A model generated the notes under the pieces. It saw only the letters and a program-made list of their open reading frames with translations, ran no database searches and was not told the origin of the DNA. DNA of 64,000 bases from positions 52,728 to 116,727 of the forward strand of contig CAZVUM010000005.1 in assembly GCA_964629575.1 (NCBI GenBank), written 5' to 3'. Positions 35,589 through 43,754 of the stretch are shown here, in pieces. The stretch's first letter is position 1. Each line of letters starts with the position of its first letter. Position numbers and translations under genes: made by a program. Source of the DNA: JAYPWI01 sp964629575 (GTDB taxonomy: Bacteria > Actinomycetota > Acidimicrobiia > Acidimicrobiales > Poriferisodalaceae).

Positions 35589-36302
35589 GTGGCACCACTC
35601 ATCGGGATCACCGGGCGTCGTTCGACTGGCGCGAGCGTCGGCAGCGGGGCGTCGCATCTGCAGACGAGCCCCGTCGATTTCTACTTCGCCGAATACGGGA
35701 TCCGCCTCCACGATGCCGGAGGACTGCCCGTGGAGATCGGACAGACGCCGGACCCCACCGCGTATGTCGATCGCCTCGACGGCCTGGTCCTCACGGGAGG
35801 AGGCGATGTCGACCCGGAGCTGTGGGGCGGGCCGGCCGAGTCGTCTCTTGGCGTGTCGCGCTCGCGGGACGATTTCGAGATCGCGCTCCTCCACGCCGCG
35901 CTCGATGTCGACCTGCCGGTGCTCGCGATCTGTCGTGGCGTGCAACTCGCCAACGTCGCATTTGGCGGCACGCTCGTTCCGCACCTGCAGTGGGACCAGG
36001 GCGATGGCCACTCGAAGCGGCGCGACGACAGGGCGGCGGCCGTTCACGAGGTCGAATTCGCCACGGGATCGATCGTCGCGGAGCTGTACGGCTCGCGCTC
36101 GAAGGTGAACTCGTTCCATCACCAGGCGGTCGATCGCCCGGGCAGCGGCCTCAAGATCACCGGACGCTCACCCGATGGCACCGTCGAGTCCATCGAGCAC
36201 CTCGATCGCCGCCTCGTCGGCGTTCAGTGGCACCCCGAGATGATGGCGCTGACCGAGCCTGTGTTCGACTGGCTCGTGCGTGAGGCGTCTCGTCGGGCGT
36301 AG
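35589..36302 (+). CDS. Class I glutamine amidotransferase-like hydrolase (peptidase C26)
   Basis: A 237-aa protein of the gamma-glutamyl-gamma-aminobutyrate hydrolase (PuuD-like) group. It has PLIGITGR at the N-terminus, LVLTGGGDVDPELWG, the nucleophile elbow LAICRGVQLANVA (catalytic Cys) and the His-x-Glu at GVQWHPEMM. The start is a GTG. It likely hydrolyses a gamma-glutamyl amide; no polyamine genes are visible next to it, so the PuuD name is not assigned. Confidence 0.87.
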   Translation: MAPLIGITGRRSTGASVGSGASHLQTSPVDFYFAEYGIRLHDAGGLPVEIGQTPDPTAYVDRLDGLVLTGGGDVDPELWGGPAESSLGVSRSRDDFEIALLHAALDVDLPVLAICRGVQLANVAFGGTLVPHLQWDQGDGHSKRRDDRAAAVHEVEFATGSIVAELYGSRSKVNSFHHQAVDRPGSGLKITGRSPDGTVESIEHLDRRLVGVQWHPEMMALTEPVFDWLVREASRRA

Positions 36303-36317
36303 GTCTCGAAGGCCGGG

Positions 36318-36995
36318 TCAGCGTGGAGCGCCACGCTGCGGTGCTCCGGTGACCAGATCGAGTGAAGCTTCGATGCCTGCGACGGCGCGCCACGGCGCAA
36401 CGACGTCGTCTCCCACTGCGGGATCCAGTCGGACGACCACGAGTTCGTGCCAGGTGTCGTCGGACACGAGCGGCATGTCGGCCTGCAGTCGCAGCACGAC
36501 GTCGCCCGGCAGAGGGCTGACCGGTTCTCCCACGGTTGCAGGATCCGTGGATCGGCGGATCAGCGAGACGAGAAACCGCTCGTGCGGATGGTGGACCTCG
36601 ATGTCGAACCGGTCGTCGGGGTCGCCGGTGGGATCGTGGAACGGATGAAGCAGCCGGGCGGCGAGGCCCGCGGTGCGATCCGGGATCGCGCCGACGTACG
36701 CAGGGTCTTGCTGCATGTCGAGATAAGCGGCCCGTCGCGGATAGCGAACGAGGGCAACCATGTCCCAGTCGCCGCCGCCCAGTACCGGCGCGGTGAAGGG
36801 AAACGAGCCGCCCCGCGCCTGGACCGTGCCTGACGCCACCGCCGCATAGCGGAGGTAGGCCTCTCGACCGCCGTCCGCGGCGTATCGCAGCAGGTTGACC
36901 ATGATGATGGCGTTGGGATCCGGTCGGCCGGTGAACTCCTCGATAGTCGCAGGACTCGGGTTGACCATCTCGGTCGTGTTGGGTCGGATCGCCAC
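36318..36995 (-). CDS. Hypothetical protein with dimeric alpha-beta barrel-like (DUF1330-like) region
   Basis: A 225-aa protein. The N-terminal half (IIMVNLLRYAADGGREAYLRYAA and GGDWDMVALVRYPRRAAYLDMQQDPAY) resembles the DUF1330/EthD-type ferredoxin-like fold found in small catabolic accessory proteins. The second half is less characteristic. It starts with a GTG placed directly after the stop of the upstream CoA-transferase gene, so it is the last gene of an ACAD-CaiB operon. Role unknown; perhaps a small-molecule binder in that catabolic route. Confidence 0.6.
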   Translation of the reverse strand: MAIRPNTTEMVNPSPATIEEFTGRPDPNAIIMVNLLRYAADGGREAYLRYAAVASGTVQARGGSFPFTAPVLGGGDWDMVALVRYPRRAAYLDMQQDPAYVGAIPDRTAGLAARLLHPFHDPTGDPDDRFDIEVHHPHERFLVSLIRRSTDPATVGEPVSPLPGDVVLRLQADMPLVSDDTWHELVVVRLDPAVGDDVVAPWRAVAGIEASLDLVTGAPQRGAPR

Positions 36996-38192
36996 TCAGA
37001 TCACCCCGTCGTCGTGGAGCCGGGCGAGGTCATCGGGCCCGAGGTCGAGCAGCTCGCCGTACACCGCTTGGTTGTCCTCGCCCAGCGCGTGGAACGGGTC
37101 GAGGTCGCGCATCTCCGAACCGTGCCAGCGGATCGGGGAGTGAGGCAGCGGAATCTCGCCGATGTCGGGGTGGTCGATCCATTGCAGGAATTCGCGCTCG
37201 ATCAGATGGTCGTCGCGGACCACTTCGTCGACCTCGCGCACGACAGCCACCGGAACGCCCGCCCCGCCGAGTCGCTCGACCACCTCGGCGCGGGTTCGCA
37301 TCGACGTCCAACCGCCGACGAGTTCATCCACCTCGTCCATGCGTGCTGTGCGATCGGCGTTGTCGCGATAGCGCGGGTCCTCGACGAGGTCGTCACGACC
37401 GACGACCTCGAGGACCGAGCGCCAATGCCGGTTGGTGACCGAGATGAGAGCGATGTGCCCATCGCTGCAGGGGTAGACGTCGTAGGGGGCGACGCCCATG
37501 GCAGCGTGCTTGTTGCCGGTGCGCGGGGTCGTGCCGGTCCGCTGCCACGACAGCATGTTGGAGCACAGCGTGAAGTAGGTCGCCTCGGCCATCGACGTCT
37601 CGACCTTGCGTCCGACGCCCGTCCGGCTCGCCTCGAACAGCGCGGTGACGATCGCGCCGTAGAGGTGGGTGCCGCCCAGGAAATCGACGAATGCGACACC
37701 GGCCTTCACGGGCTCGCGGCCGAGGCGTCCGGTGACCGACATCGGCCCCATGTGTGCCTGCACCGTGATGTCCATGGCGGTCTGAGCGGAGCCTGGACCC
37801 GACAGGCCGAATCCCGATCCGTGCGCGAAGACGAGTTTCGGGTTGACCTCCCACAGCGACTCGGCGTCGATACCGAGCTTCTCCGGAACTCCCGGCGCGT
37901 AGTTGACGAGAACGACGTCGGCCTTCTCCACCAGGCCGAGGAACAGCTCTCGTCCCTCGTCCGACTTGAGGTCGAGCGTGATCGCCTCTTTGGAGCTGTT
38001 GAGCATCGCGTAGGGCAGCGAAGCCCCACGCGCTCGTAGCGGCTCGCCCTTGGTCTGCTCCACCTTGATCACCCGCGCTCCGGCGAGGGCGAGCAACAGA
38101 CCTGCGTAGGGCCCCTGGTAGATCTGCCCGAGGTCCAGGACCGTGACCCCGTCGAGGGGCAGCGGCCGCTGCGCTCGCGCCGTGCGGCTCAC
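36996..38192 (-). CDS. CaiB/BaiF family III CoA-transferase
   Basis: A 398-aa transferase that moves CoA between carboxylic acids. VTVLDLGQIYQGPYAGLLLALAGARVIKVE starts the fold; AITLDLKSDEGRELF and the catalytic-Asp region AFVDFLGGTHLYGAIVTALFEASRTG are present. The C-terminal part (RMDEVDELV, AGVPVAVVREVDEVV) is typical. The GTG start and first 8 codons belong to a 50-bp tandem repeat (38168-38292), which separates it from the acyl-CoA dehydrogenase gene upstream by two chained 17-codon ORFs. It is probably part of an acyl-CoA activation and degradation operon. Confidence 0.9.
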   Translation of the reverse strand: MSRTARAQRPLPLDGVTVLDLGQIYQGPYAGLLLALAGARVIKVEQTKGEPLRARGASLPYAMLNSSKEAITLDLKSDEGRELFLGLVEKADVVLVNYAPGVPEKLGIDAESLWEVNPKLVFAHGSGFGLSGPGSAQTAMDITVQAHMGPMSVTGRLGREPVKAGVAFVDFLGGTHLYGAIVTALFEASRTGVGRKVETSMAEATYFTLCSNMLSWQRTGTTPRTGNKHAAMGVAPYDVYPCSDGHIALISVTNRHWRSVLEVVGRDDLVEDPRYRDNADRTARMDEVDELVGGWTSMRTRAEVVERLGGAGVPVAVVREVDEVVRDDHLIEREFLQWIDHPDIGEIPLPHSPIRWHGSEMRDLDPFHALGEDNQAVYGELLDLGPDDLARLHDDGVI

Positions 38193-38242
38193 CGTCTCGT
38201 CCTTCGCCTTCGGGCTCGCTGCGCTCGCGCCGTGCGGCTCAC
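38189..38242 (-). CDS. Repeat-encoded 17-aa minicistron (copy 2)
   Basis: GTG at 38242 to TGA at 38191-38189, encoding MSRTARAQRARRRRTRR (9 Arg of 17 residues). Its GTG overlaps the stop of the identical ORF upstream, and its TGA overlaps the GTG of the CoA-transferase gene (GTGA at both ends). The peptide shares its first 8 residues with the CoA-transferase because the start lies in the repeat. Translation is inferred from the coupling geometry; the peptide may be a by-product. Confidence 0.45.
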   Translation of the reverse strand: MSRTARAQRARRRRTRR

Positions 38243-38292
38243 CGTCTCGTCCTTCGCCTTCGGGCTCGCTGCGCTCGCGCCGTGCGGCTCAC
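38239..38292 (-). CDS. Repeat-encoded 17-aa minicistron (copy 1)
   Basis: GTG at 38292 overlaps the TGA of the acyl-CoA dehydrogenase gene (GTGA) and its own TGA overlaps the GTG of the next minicistron. The product is identical to copy 2. Before duplication the GTG at this position was probably the start of the CoA-transferase itself. It is too short for standard gene finders. Expression is inferred, not shown. Confidence 0.45.
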   Translation of the reverse strand: MSRTARAQRARRRRTRR

Positions 38293-39455
38293 TTGAAGCT
38301 GCCGCCCAGGATGTCCCTGGCCATGATCAGCTTCTGCACCTCGCTCGGCCCCTCGCCGACTCGACGGATTCGCAGCTCGCGGTACCAGCGTTCGAGTGGG
38401 AGGTCCTTCGTCACCCCGACCCCGCCGTGGATCTGGATGCACCGGTCGACGACCCGGCCCGCTGCCTCCGAGGCGACGAGCTTGGCCATGGCAGCTTCGG
38501 TTCGGAAACGCTCGCCCGAATCGGCCTTCTGCGCGGCCTCGAGGATGCAGTAGCGAGCGTGGCGGATGTCGATCTCGTTGTCCACGAGCATCCACTGGAT
38601 CGCCTGCTTCTCGGCGAGCAGCGAGTCGAACGTCGTGCGGCTCTTGGCCCACTCGATCGCCATCTCCTGCGCCTTGATCGCCGGTCCGATGCAGCCGGCT
38701 GCGTAGGGAATGCGCTGGCGGCTGAGCCGGTCGTTGGCGATCGCGAAGCCGCCGTTGACCTCGCCCAGGATGTTCTCCTCGGGCACCCGCATGTCTTCGA
38801 ACTGCAGTTCCGTCGCGTAGTGGGTCGCCCGAAGGGTGTGCACGACCCGCCGGACGTGGAAGCCGGGCGTGTCGGTGTCGACGATGAACGCGGTGACGCC
38901 GTTGCGGCCGGGGTCGTCCGATGTCCTGGCGAACACGAGGGCGTAGTCGGCTTTGTCGGCGCCGGAGATGTACAGCTTGGAACCGTTGAGCACCCATTCG
39001 GCGCCGTCCTGCATCCCCTTGGTCTGAATGGCTCGCGCCGGGTCCGACCCTCCTGACGGCTCGGTGAGTGCGAAACAGCCCTTCTTCTCGCCGCGCAACG
39101 TCGGATAGAGCCAGCGCTCCTTCTGCGCGTCGGTCGCCTCGTACAGCTGGGCGAGACCGGCGCCGCCGAAGGTCCCGTAGCAGGGGTTGTACAGCCCCGC
39201 CCGATGCTTGCTCATCTCGATCGCCATCAGCGCACGGGTGGTGGTGTCGAGACCCGGCCCGCCGTACGCCTCGGGGATGTCGAGACCGTAGAAGCCCATG
39301 TCCTTGGTCATCCCGACCAGGCGTTCGAAGTCCGCTGGCGCGAGGGCGCCGGCATCGGGGTCGAGCTCGAGCTCGAGTGGCGCGATCTCGTTCTCGACGA
39401 AGCGGCGGGTCGTGTCGACGATCATCTGTTGTTCGTCGGAAAGCGTGAAGTCCAT
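38289..39455 (-). CDS. Acyl-CoA dehydrogenase
   Basis: A 388-aa FAD enzyme that introduces an alpha-beta double bond into an acyl-CoA. N-terminal DFTLSDEQQMIVDTTRRFVENEI, FAD-binding FALTEPSGGSDPA, the mid-domain LNGSKLYISGADKADY, and the C-terminal IHGGVGVTKDLPLERWYRELRIRRVGEGPSEVQK are typical; the Glu in GEGPSE is near the expected catalytic or flavin-contact position. The stop overlaps the first repeat minicistron (GTGA). First gene of the ACAD-CaiB-DUF1330-like operon. Confidence 0.93.
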   Translation of the reverse strand: MDFTLSDEQQMIVDTTRRFVENEIAPLELELDPDAGALAPADFERLVGMTKDMGFYGLDIPEAYGGPGLDTTTRALMAIEMSKHRAGLYNPCYGTFGGAGLAQLYEATDAQKERWLYPTLRGEKKGCFALTEPSGGSDPARAIQTKGMQDGAEWVLNGSKLYISGADKADYALVFARTSDDPGRNGVTAFIVDTDTPGFHVRRVVHTLRATHYATELQFEDMRVPEENILGEVNGGFAIANDRLSRQRIPYAAGCIGPAIKAQEMAIEWAKSRTTFDSLLAEKQAIQWMLVDNEIDIRHARYCILEAAQKADSGERFRTEAAMAKLVASEAAGRVVDRCIQIHGGVGVTKDLPLERWYRELRIRRVGEGPSEVQKLIMARDILGGSFK

Positions 39456-39536
39456 TTTGTTGCCACGGCTCGTCGCCGCTTCGCAACTCCTTGCTCGTGG
39501 ACGGAAACGCCGCGAGTTTACGCAGCGCGCTGGGGG

Positions 39537-39875
39537 CTAGTCTTGGGGGTTCAGGCGGCCGACGCGGGCGGCCTCATCGGCTTGGTGCGCCGGCAGCTCG
39601 CCGTGGTCGTGGATGTGCAGCATCAGCAGCTCGTCCCAGCGGCTGCGGTAGTTGGATGTGAACTCGTAGCGGAACTGGGTGGCTGCTCCTCCGTGGCGGT
39701 CGATCTCACGTTGGAGCGCGGTCCGCATGCCGAAGAGGTCGAGCGCTCCTGCGTAGCCCACAGTGAGCACCGTGCCCTCCGGGTCGGCCACGTGAAAGAC
39801 CCCGAGCTGGGCGGGCAGTGCGTCCACCGTTTCGGCCGTCAGGGGTTCCCACGGCTTGTCGAGGCGGATTCCCAT
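39537..39875 (-). CDS. Small hypothetical protein, possibly GIY-YIG-like
   Basis: A 112-aa protein whose ATG overlaps the stop of the upstream amidohydrolase gene by one base (TGATG). The strand VFHVADPEGTVLTVGYAGAL followed by a helix (FGMRTALQREIDR) and the conserved-looking FRYEFTSNYRSRWDELLMLHI vaguely recall a GIY-YIG-like beta-alpha fold, but no catalytic set is certain. The longer reading back to 40217 is antisense noise within the amidohydrolase gene. It probably assists the coupled amidohydrolase. Confidence 0.6.
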   Translation of the reverse strand: MGIRLDKPWEPLTAETVDALPAQLGVFHVADPEGTVLTVGYAGALDLFGMRTALQREIDRHGGAATQFRYEFTSNYRSRWDELLMLHIHDHGELPAHQADEAARVGRLNPQD

Positions 39876-41050
39876 CAGGCCGTTGCGATGGCGCCCATGC
39901 CGGCGCCCATCAGGTCTTCGAAGTTGCCGCGGAAGAACTTGTTTCGCACGCCGTCGTCGAGATGGGCGACCTCGTTGTCGAAGCGGCGCAGCGGATTGCG
40001 CCCCCCTTCGACGTGAGGGAAGTCGCTGCTGAACATGCACACATCGGGTGAGCTGTTCTCGATGATCCAGCCGGTGGGCTCGGTGGGGTACGGAGTGACA
40101 CGTACCTGGCGTTCGAAATACTCGACCGGTCGAAGGCTCAGCCGCCTGAGGCGTTCCTCGTGACGGTCGAAGGCAGCCATCGCCGCCTCGAGCTGGCGCA
40201 TGAACGACGGCACCCACACCGCGCCGAGTTCGATCACACCGATCTTCAGATCCGGGAACCGCTCGAGGACACCGTCGAAGATCATCATCGACAGGGCCTG
40301 CATCGGCGCCGCGGAGATCGCCATGTACGAGACCGACCTGAAGTTCTCACCTCCGCCGTGGAAGTCGGGCTCGGGCGGCAGGCCGTTGTTGCGGTGCTGC
40401 GGCGGCATCACGAGATCCGGAGTGGCAACGTGCATCACCACCGGGAGCCGGGCTTCCTGCGCCTGGGCCCAGACGGCGTCGAAGGCGACGTGGCTGTGTG
40501 CATGATCGCGGGGCATGCGGTTGGGGATCAGCAGCGCCGCCGCCCCGGCTTCGATCGCTTCGGTGGCGCACGGCGCGGCGAGCTCGAGGTCCTGGAGCGG
40601 GATGTAGGCCACGGGGAGCAGCCGCGGATCCTGCGAACAGAACGCGATCTGAGCCCGGTTGGCCGCCGAAGCTGCGTCGTAGGTGAGCTCGGGCGGAGCC
40701 TCGTGTTCCATGGCCTCGAGAAGCGTGTTCGGCATCGAGGGAAACACGAGTTGGCTCGCGAAACCCATGTAGTCGAGCGCCTGGCTCCTGTCGCCTGGAT
40801 CCCAGGCACCGTGGGCCCTGTAGTTCTTCCGCAGCATCACCTCGACGTCGGCCGTGGCCCGGAAGCTCGAGTCCTGCTGCAGCTTTCGGCACCGTTCGAT
40901 TTCGGTGAAGACGGTGTCGTTGTCGCCGATCGAGAAGTGCTCGTTGGCGTAGTCGATCACCCGGCGAGTACCGAAGGCGTCGAGCCATTCGGGTGGCTCC
41001 ATCGTGTGCGCGTCGGCGTCGTGGATGACCCGGTCTGTGACGTAGGGCAT
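39875..41050 (-). CDS. Amidohydrolase family (amidohydrolase-2/ACMSD-like) protein
   Basis: A 391-aa metal-dependent TIM-barrel protein of the amidohydrolase-2 group. Metal-site candidates: IHDADAHTMEPPEW at the N-terminus (family D-x-H), VVMHVATP in the middle, and CMFSSDFPHVEGG at the C-terminus, where the Asp binds metal. This group performs decarboxylation or hydrolysis of aromatic or related acids in degradation pathways. The ATG is followed downstream by a coupled small gene. A palindromic element lies just upstream (41139-41181). Confidence 0.85.
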   Translation of the reverse strand: MPYVTDRVIHDADAHTMEPPEWLDAFGTRRVIDYANEHFSIGDNDTVFTEIERCRKLQQDSSFRATADVEVMLRKNYRAHGAWDPGDRSQALDYMGFASQLVFPSMPNTLLEAMEHEAPPELTYDAASAANRAQIAFCSQDPRLLPVAYIPLQDLELAAPCATEAIEAGAAALLIPNRMPRDHAHSHVAFDAVWAQAQEARLPVVMHVATPDLVMPPQHRNNGLPPEPDFHGGGENFRSVSYMAISAAPMQALSMMIFDGVLERFPDLKIGVIELGAVWVPSFMRQLEAAMAAFDRHEERLRRLSLRPVEYFERQVRVTPYPTEPTGWIIENSSPDVCMFSSDFPHVEGGRNPLRRFDNEVAHLDDGVRNKFFRGNFEDLMGAGMGAIATA

Positions 41051-41138
41051 CGTCCCTCCCAGCGGGCGTTCGTACGGAGCAGAACGTACTCGCCGGTGGG
41101 GAGCCCTCGCCTGGCCCTCGTGCGAGCGAACTCTGACA

Positions 41139-41181
41139 CGAGTTGAGCAACCCGGTGCCTGACACCAGGTTGCTCAACTCG
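41139..41181. repeat. Palindromic extragenic element, copy 3
   Basis: CGAGTTGAGCAAC / GTTGCTCAACTCG arms with CCGGTG / CACCAG inner arms around a CCTGA loop: a near-perfect 19-bp stem with one mismatch pair. It is the same design as at 18262-18301. It sits after the 3' end of the small membrane protein gene, transcribed toward it, so it could be its terminator. Confidence 0.82.
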
Positions 41182-41195
41182 GGGAAGGAGGAGGG

Positions 41196-41501
41196 TCAGT
41201 CCTCGCTGGCGAGGTTGGCGGCGAAGATCACGCCGAAGCAGGGCGTGCCCCACAAGGCGCACATGCCCCCGATCGCTGCGCCGCCGATCCAGCCACCGCC
41301 TGCGGCGACGGTGAGAGCGAGCGGCCCCCAGAAGAGGAAGAGGGCGATCAGCGGCCCGATCCAGGCGAGCTGCCGAGCGAAGGAGTGCCAGTAGGGGTCA
41401 GGGTCGTGATCGACGTCGGGAACCGCGACCAGTTGGACTCGGTCCGACGGCTCGTCGACGATGGGAGGGAGGACGACCGGTGTGTCGAGAATCGCTGCCA
41501 T
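41196..41501 (-). CDS. Small membrane protein, hypothetical
   Basis: A 101-aa protein with a soluble acidic/Pro-rich N-terminus (~residues 1-40) and two hydrophobic helices (WIGPLIALFLFWGPLALTVAAGGG and IGGAAIGGMCALWGTPCFGVIFA), ending with a short acidic tail. No motif is recognised. It stands alone between the palindrome and the dapD-like gene, 60 bp from the latter. Unknown function. Confidence 0.6.
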   Translation of the reverse strand: MAAILDTPVVLPPIVDEPSDRVQLVAVPDVDHDPDPYWHSFARQLAWIGPLIALFLFWGPLALTVAAGGGWIGGAAIGGMCALWGTPCFGVIFAANLASED

Positions 41502-41561
41502 GCCCCAACGATGCGGGGAAGGGCCCGTGCACGTGAGGGTCGAAAGTCCCGAAGGGACCCG

Positions 41562-42467
41562 TCAGTTGGCGTGGAGCTCGGCGTTGATGCCTTCCCATTT
41601 TCCAGGATCGGCGACCCGCATCTCGGTGACGCCAGTCGCGGAGTTGCGGATGAGCAACATGCCCGAACGTCCGGAGATCTCCCGACCCTTCACCACCGTG
41701 CCGTCCGGGAGGGTGACGAGGCTGCCGCCCGTGACGTACAGGCCGGCCTCGACGGTGCAGTTGTCCCCGAGGGATATGCCGATACCGGCGTTGGCGCCGA
41801 GGAGACAGTGCTCGCCGACGGTGATCGTCTCGGTTCCGCCACCCGAGAGGGTCCCCATGATCGAGGCGCCACCGCCCACGTCGCTGTGGGCGCCCACCAC
41901 CACGCCGGCGGAGATCCGCCCCTCGACCATTGCAGCGCCGAGGGTGCCTGCGTTGAAGTTGCAGAACCCCTCGTGCATCACCGTGGTTCCGTCGGCGAGG
42001 TGGGCGCCGAGGCGTACGCGGTCGGCGTTCGCGATCCGGACTCCGGACGGGATCACGTAGTCGGCCATCTGGGGGAACTTGTCGACGGACGTCACGTGGA
42101 TCGCCACGCCGCGCTCGGCGGCTGCTGCCTGGAGTTCGTCCACTCGCTCGGGAAGGACGGGACCGGCGTTGGTCCACGCGCAGTTGGTGAGCTGGCCGAA
42201 GATGCCGTCGAAGTTGGCGCCGTGTGGCTGGATCTCTCGCCAGCTGAGCATGTGCAGCCGCAGGTAGGCATCCGCGAGGTCGGCCGCTGGAGCGTCGAGA
42301 TCCTCGATCGTGGTCGTGATCACTTCACCCCGGACGAGACCGAGTTCCTCGGCGAGGCACGAACGCTTGGGTTCGGCGTCAGCGCTGGGGTACCAGACAT
42401 CGAGGCGGGTCCCCGTCGCGACGTCGATGTAGCTGTGGCCAGTGGCGGTTCTCGACATGGCTCGCAT
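41562..42467 (-). CDS. dapD: Tetrahydrodipicolinate N-succinyltransferase (DapD)
   Basis: Lysine/diaminopimelate pathway enzyme that succinylates tetrahydrodipicolinate. It is 301 aa with a left-handed beta-helix: GVRIANADRVRLGAHLADGTTV, GAAMVEGRISAGVVVGAHSDVGGGASIMGTLSGGG, CLLGANAGIGISLGDNCTVEAGLYVTGGS are the hexapeptide-repeat blocks. The architecture is that of the actinobacterial (Rv1201c-like) type rather than the enterobacterial one. An ATG at 42458 is an alternative start, giving MSRTATGHSY. No other lysine genes are adjacent. Confidence 0.9.
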   Translation of the reverse strand: MRAMSRTATGHSYIDVATGTRLDVWYPSADAEPKRSCLAEELGLVRGEVITTTIEDLDAPAADLADAYLRLHMLSWREIQPHGANFDGIFGQLTNCAWTNAGPVLPERVDELQAAAAERGVAIHVTSVDKFPQMADYVIPSGVRIANADRVRLGAHLADGTTVMHEGFCNFNAGTLGAAMVEGRISAGVVVGAHSDVGGGASIMGTLSGGGTETITVGEHCLLGANAGIGISLGDNCTVEAGLYVTGGSLVTLPDGTVVKGREISGRSGMLLIRNSATGVTEMRVADPGKWEGINAELHAN

Positions 42468-42569
42468 CTTGGCACCGCCGCCTGTGGTGTTCGAACCGAT
42501 TGCTCATCTTCGTCGAGTGTTCGCGAGTGTCTGCTGCGTCGCTCGCCGCGACCGCGTAGCGTTCACCGT

Positions 42570-43706
42570 ATGAAGACACCGGTCTGCGACATGCTCGGCG
42601 TGGATGTGCCCATCCTCGCGTTCACCCATTGCCGTGACGTGGTGGCCGCGGTCACCAAGGCGGGCGGCTTCGGCGTGCTCGGCGCCGCGGGACACACCCC
42701 CGAAGCACTCGACATCGATCTCAAGTGGATCGCCGACGAGGTGGGCGACAAGCCCTTCGGCGTCGACATCATCGTTCCGGCCAAGTACGAGGGCAGCTCG
42801 GAGGGAGGCCTGTCGTCGGCGGACCTCAAGGCGATGATCCCCCAGGGCCACCGCGACTTCCTCGACGACATGATGAAGCGGTACGACGTTCCCGAGCTGC
42901 AAGAGCAGCCCAAGGCCGGCACGATGGCGGGTGAGGCGGAGCCGCCCATGACCTACGCCCAGGCCGTGCCGCTGATGGACGTTGCCTTCAGCCACCCGAT
43001 CAAGCTGATCGTCAACGCGCTGGGTCCACCGCCGCCGGACATGATCGAGCGGGCGCACGACAGCGGGGTGCTCGTGGGAGCTCTCGCCGGGAAGAAGTCG
43101 CACGCCGTTCGCCACGTCGCGGCCGGGGTCGACATCATCATCGCCCAGGGTCACGAGGCCGGCGGTCACACGGGTGACATCGGCACGATGGTGCTGGTGC
43201 CCGAGATCGTGGACGCTGTCGCGCCCACGCCTGTTCTCGCCGCCGGCGGGATCGGGACCGGCAGGCAGGTCGCCGCGTCGCTCGCTCTCGGTGCGCAGGG
43301 CGTGTGGTGCGGTTCGGTGTGGCTCACGACCCTCGAAGCCGAGACGCATCCCATCGTGAAGGACAAGTTCCTCGCGGCGACCTCGTCGGACACGCTGCGC
43401 TCGCGGAGCCGCACCGGCAAGCCGGCTCGCCAGCTTCGTTCGGCGTGGACCGATGAGTGGGAGGGCGAGAACAGCCCGGGCACGCTTCCGATGCCCCTGC
43501 AGCCGATGCTCATCGCTCGCGCCAGCCAGCGAGTCGACCGTGCAGCAATGAACCCCGAGAACTCGGGGGCTGTCGAGCTGTCGAACTACTTCGTGGGGCA
43601 GATCGTCGGCACCATGAACGAGTCCATCTCGGCCACCCGTGTGGTCGAGGACATGATCAGCGAGTACGTCGACGTGATGGAGCGCTTCGAGCAGCTCAAC
43701 GGTTGA
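42570..43706 (+). CDS. Nitronate monooxygenase-like (NMO/2-nitropropane dioxygenase family)
   Basis: A 378-aa FMN-dependent TIM-barrel protein. Family blocks: MLGVDVPILAFTHCRDVVAAVTKAGGFGVLGAAG at the start, GVDIIIAQGHEAGGHTG (with the conserved GxEAGGH-type FMN/catalytic segment), and PVLAAGGIGTGRQVAASLALGAQGVWCGSVWL. Actual substrates in this family vary, so the nitronate activity is not proven. The ATG at 42570 is taken; the longer reading back to 41385 runs antisense through dapD. It is followed by a short-chain dehydrogenase gene, probably an operon. Confidence 0.9.
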   Translation: MKTPVCDMLGVDVPILAFTHCRDVVAAVTKAGGFGVLGAAGHTPEALDIDLKWIADEVGDKPFGVDIIVPAKYEGSSEGGLSSADLKAMIPQGHRDFLDDMMKRYDVPELQEQPKAGTMAGEAEPPMTYAQAVPLMDVAFSHPIKLIVNALGPPPPDMIERAHDSGVLVGALAGKKSHAVRHVAAGVDIIIAQGHEAGGHTGDIGTMVLVPEIVDAVAPTPVLAAGGIGTGRQVAASLALGAQGVWCGSVWLTTLEAETHPIVKDKFLAATSSDTLRSRSRTGKPARQLRSAWTDEWEGENSPGTLPMPLQPMLIARASQRVDRAAMNPENSGAVELSNYFVGQIVGTMNESISATRVVEDMISEYVDVMERFEQLNG

Positions 43707-43754
43707 GGCGGTCGCTCGCTCGACCGACGGGGAACACCCGACAGAGGGGGAACA

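Larger units (their letters stand above)
38168..38292 (-). repeat. 2.5 copies of a 50-bp tandem repeat at a coupled gene junction
   Basis: Units at 38168-38217 and 38218-38267 are identical, and 38268-38292 is a further half unit. Each unit carries a GTGA stop-start overlap, and the sequence before each GTG includes AAGGA with a 7-base spacer. Read on the minus strand the array links the acyl-CoA dehydrogenase stop to the CoA-transferase start through two identical 17-codon ORFs. The unit is 50 = 3x17-1 bp, exactly the distance that keeps a 4-bp overlap. Confidence 0.93.

Noticed and set aside
41385..42569. N-terminal extension of the nitronate monooxygenase ORF
   Set aside because: It runs antisense through dapD. 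The real protein begins at the ATG at 42570 with the family's N-terminus.
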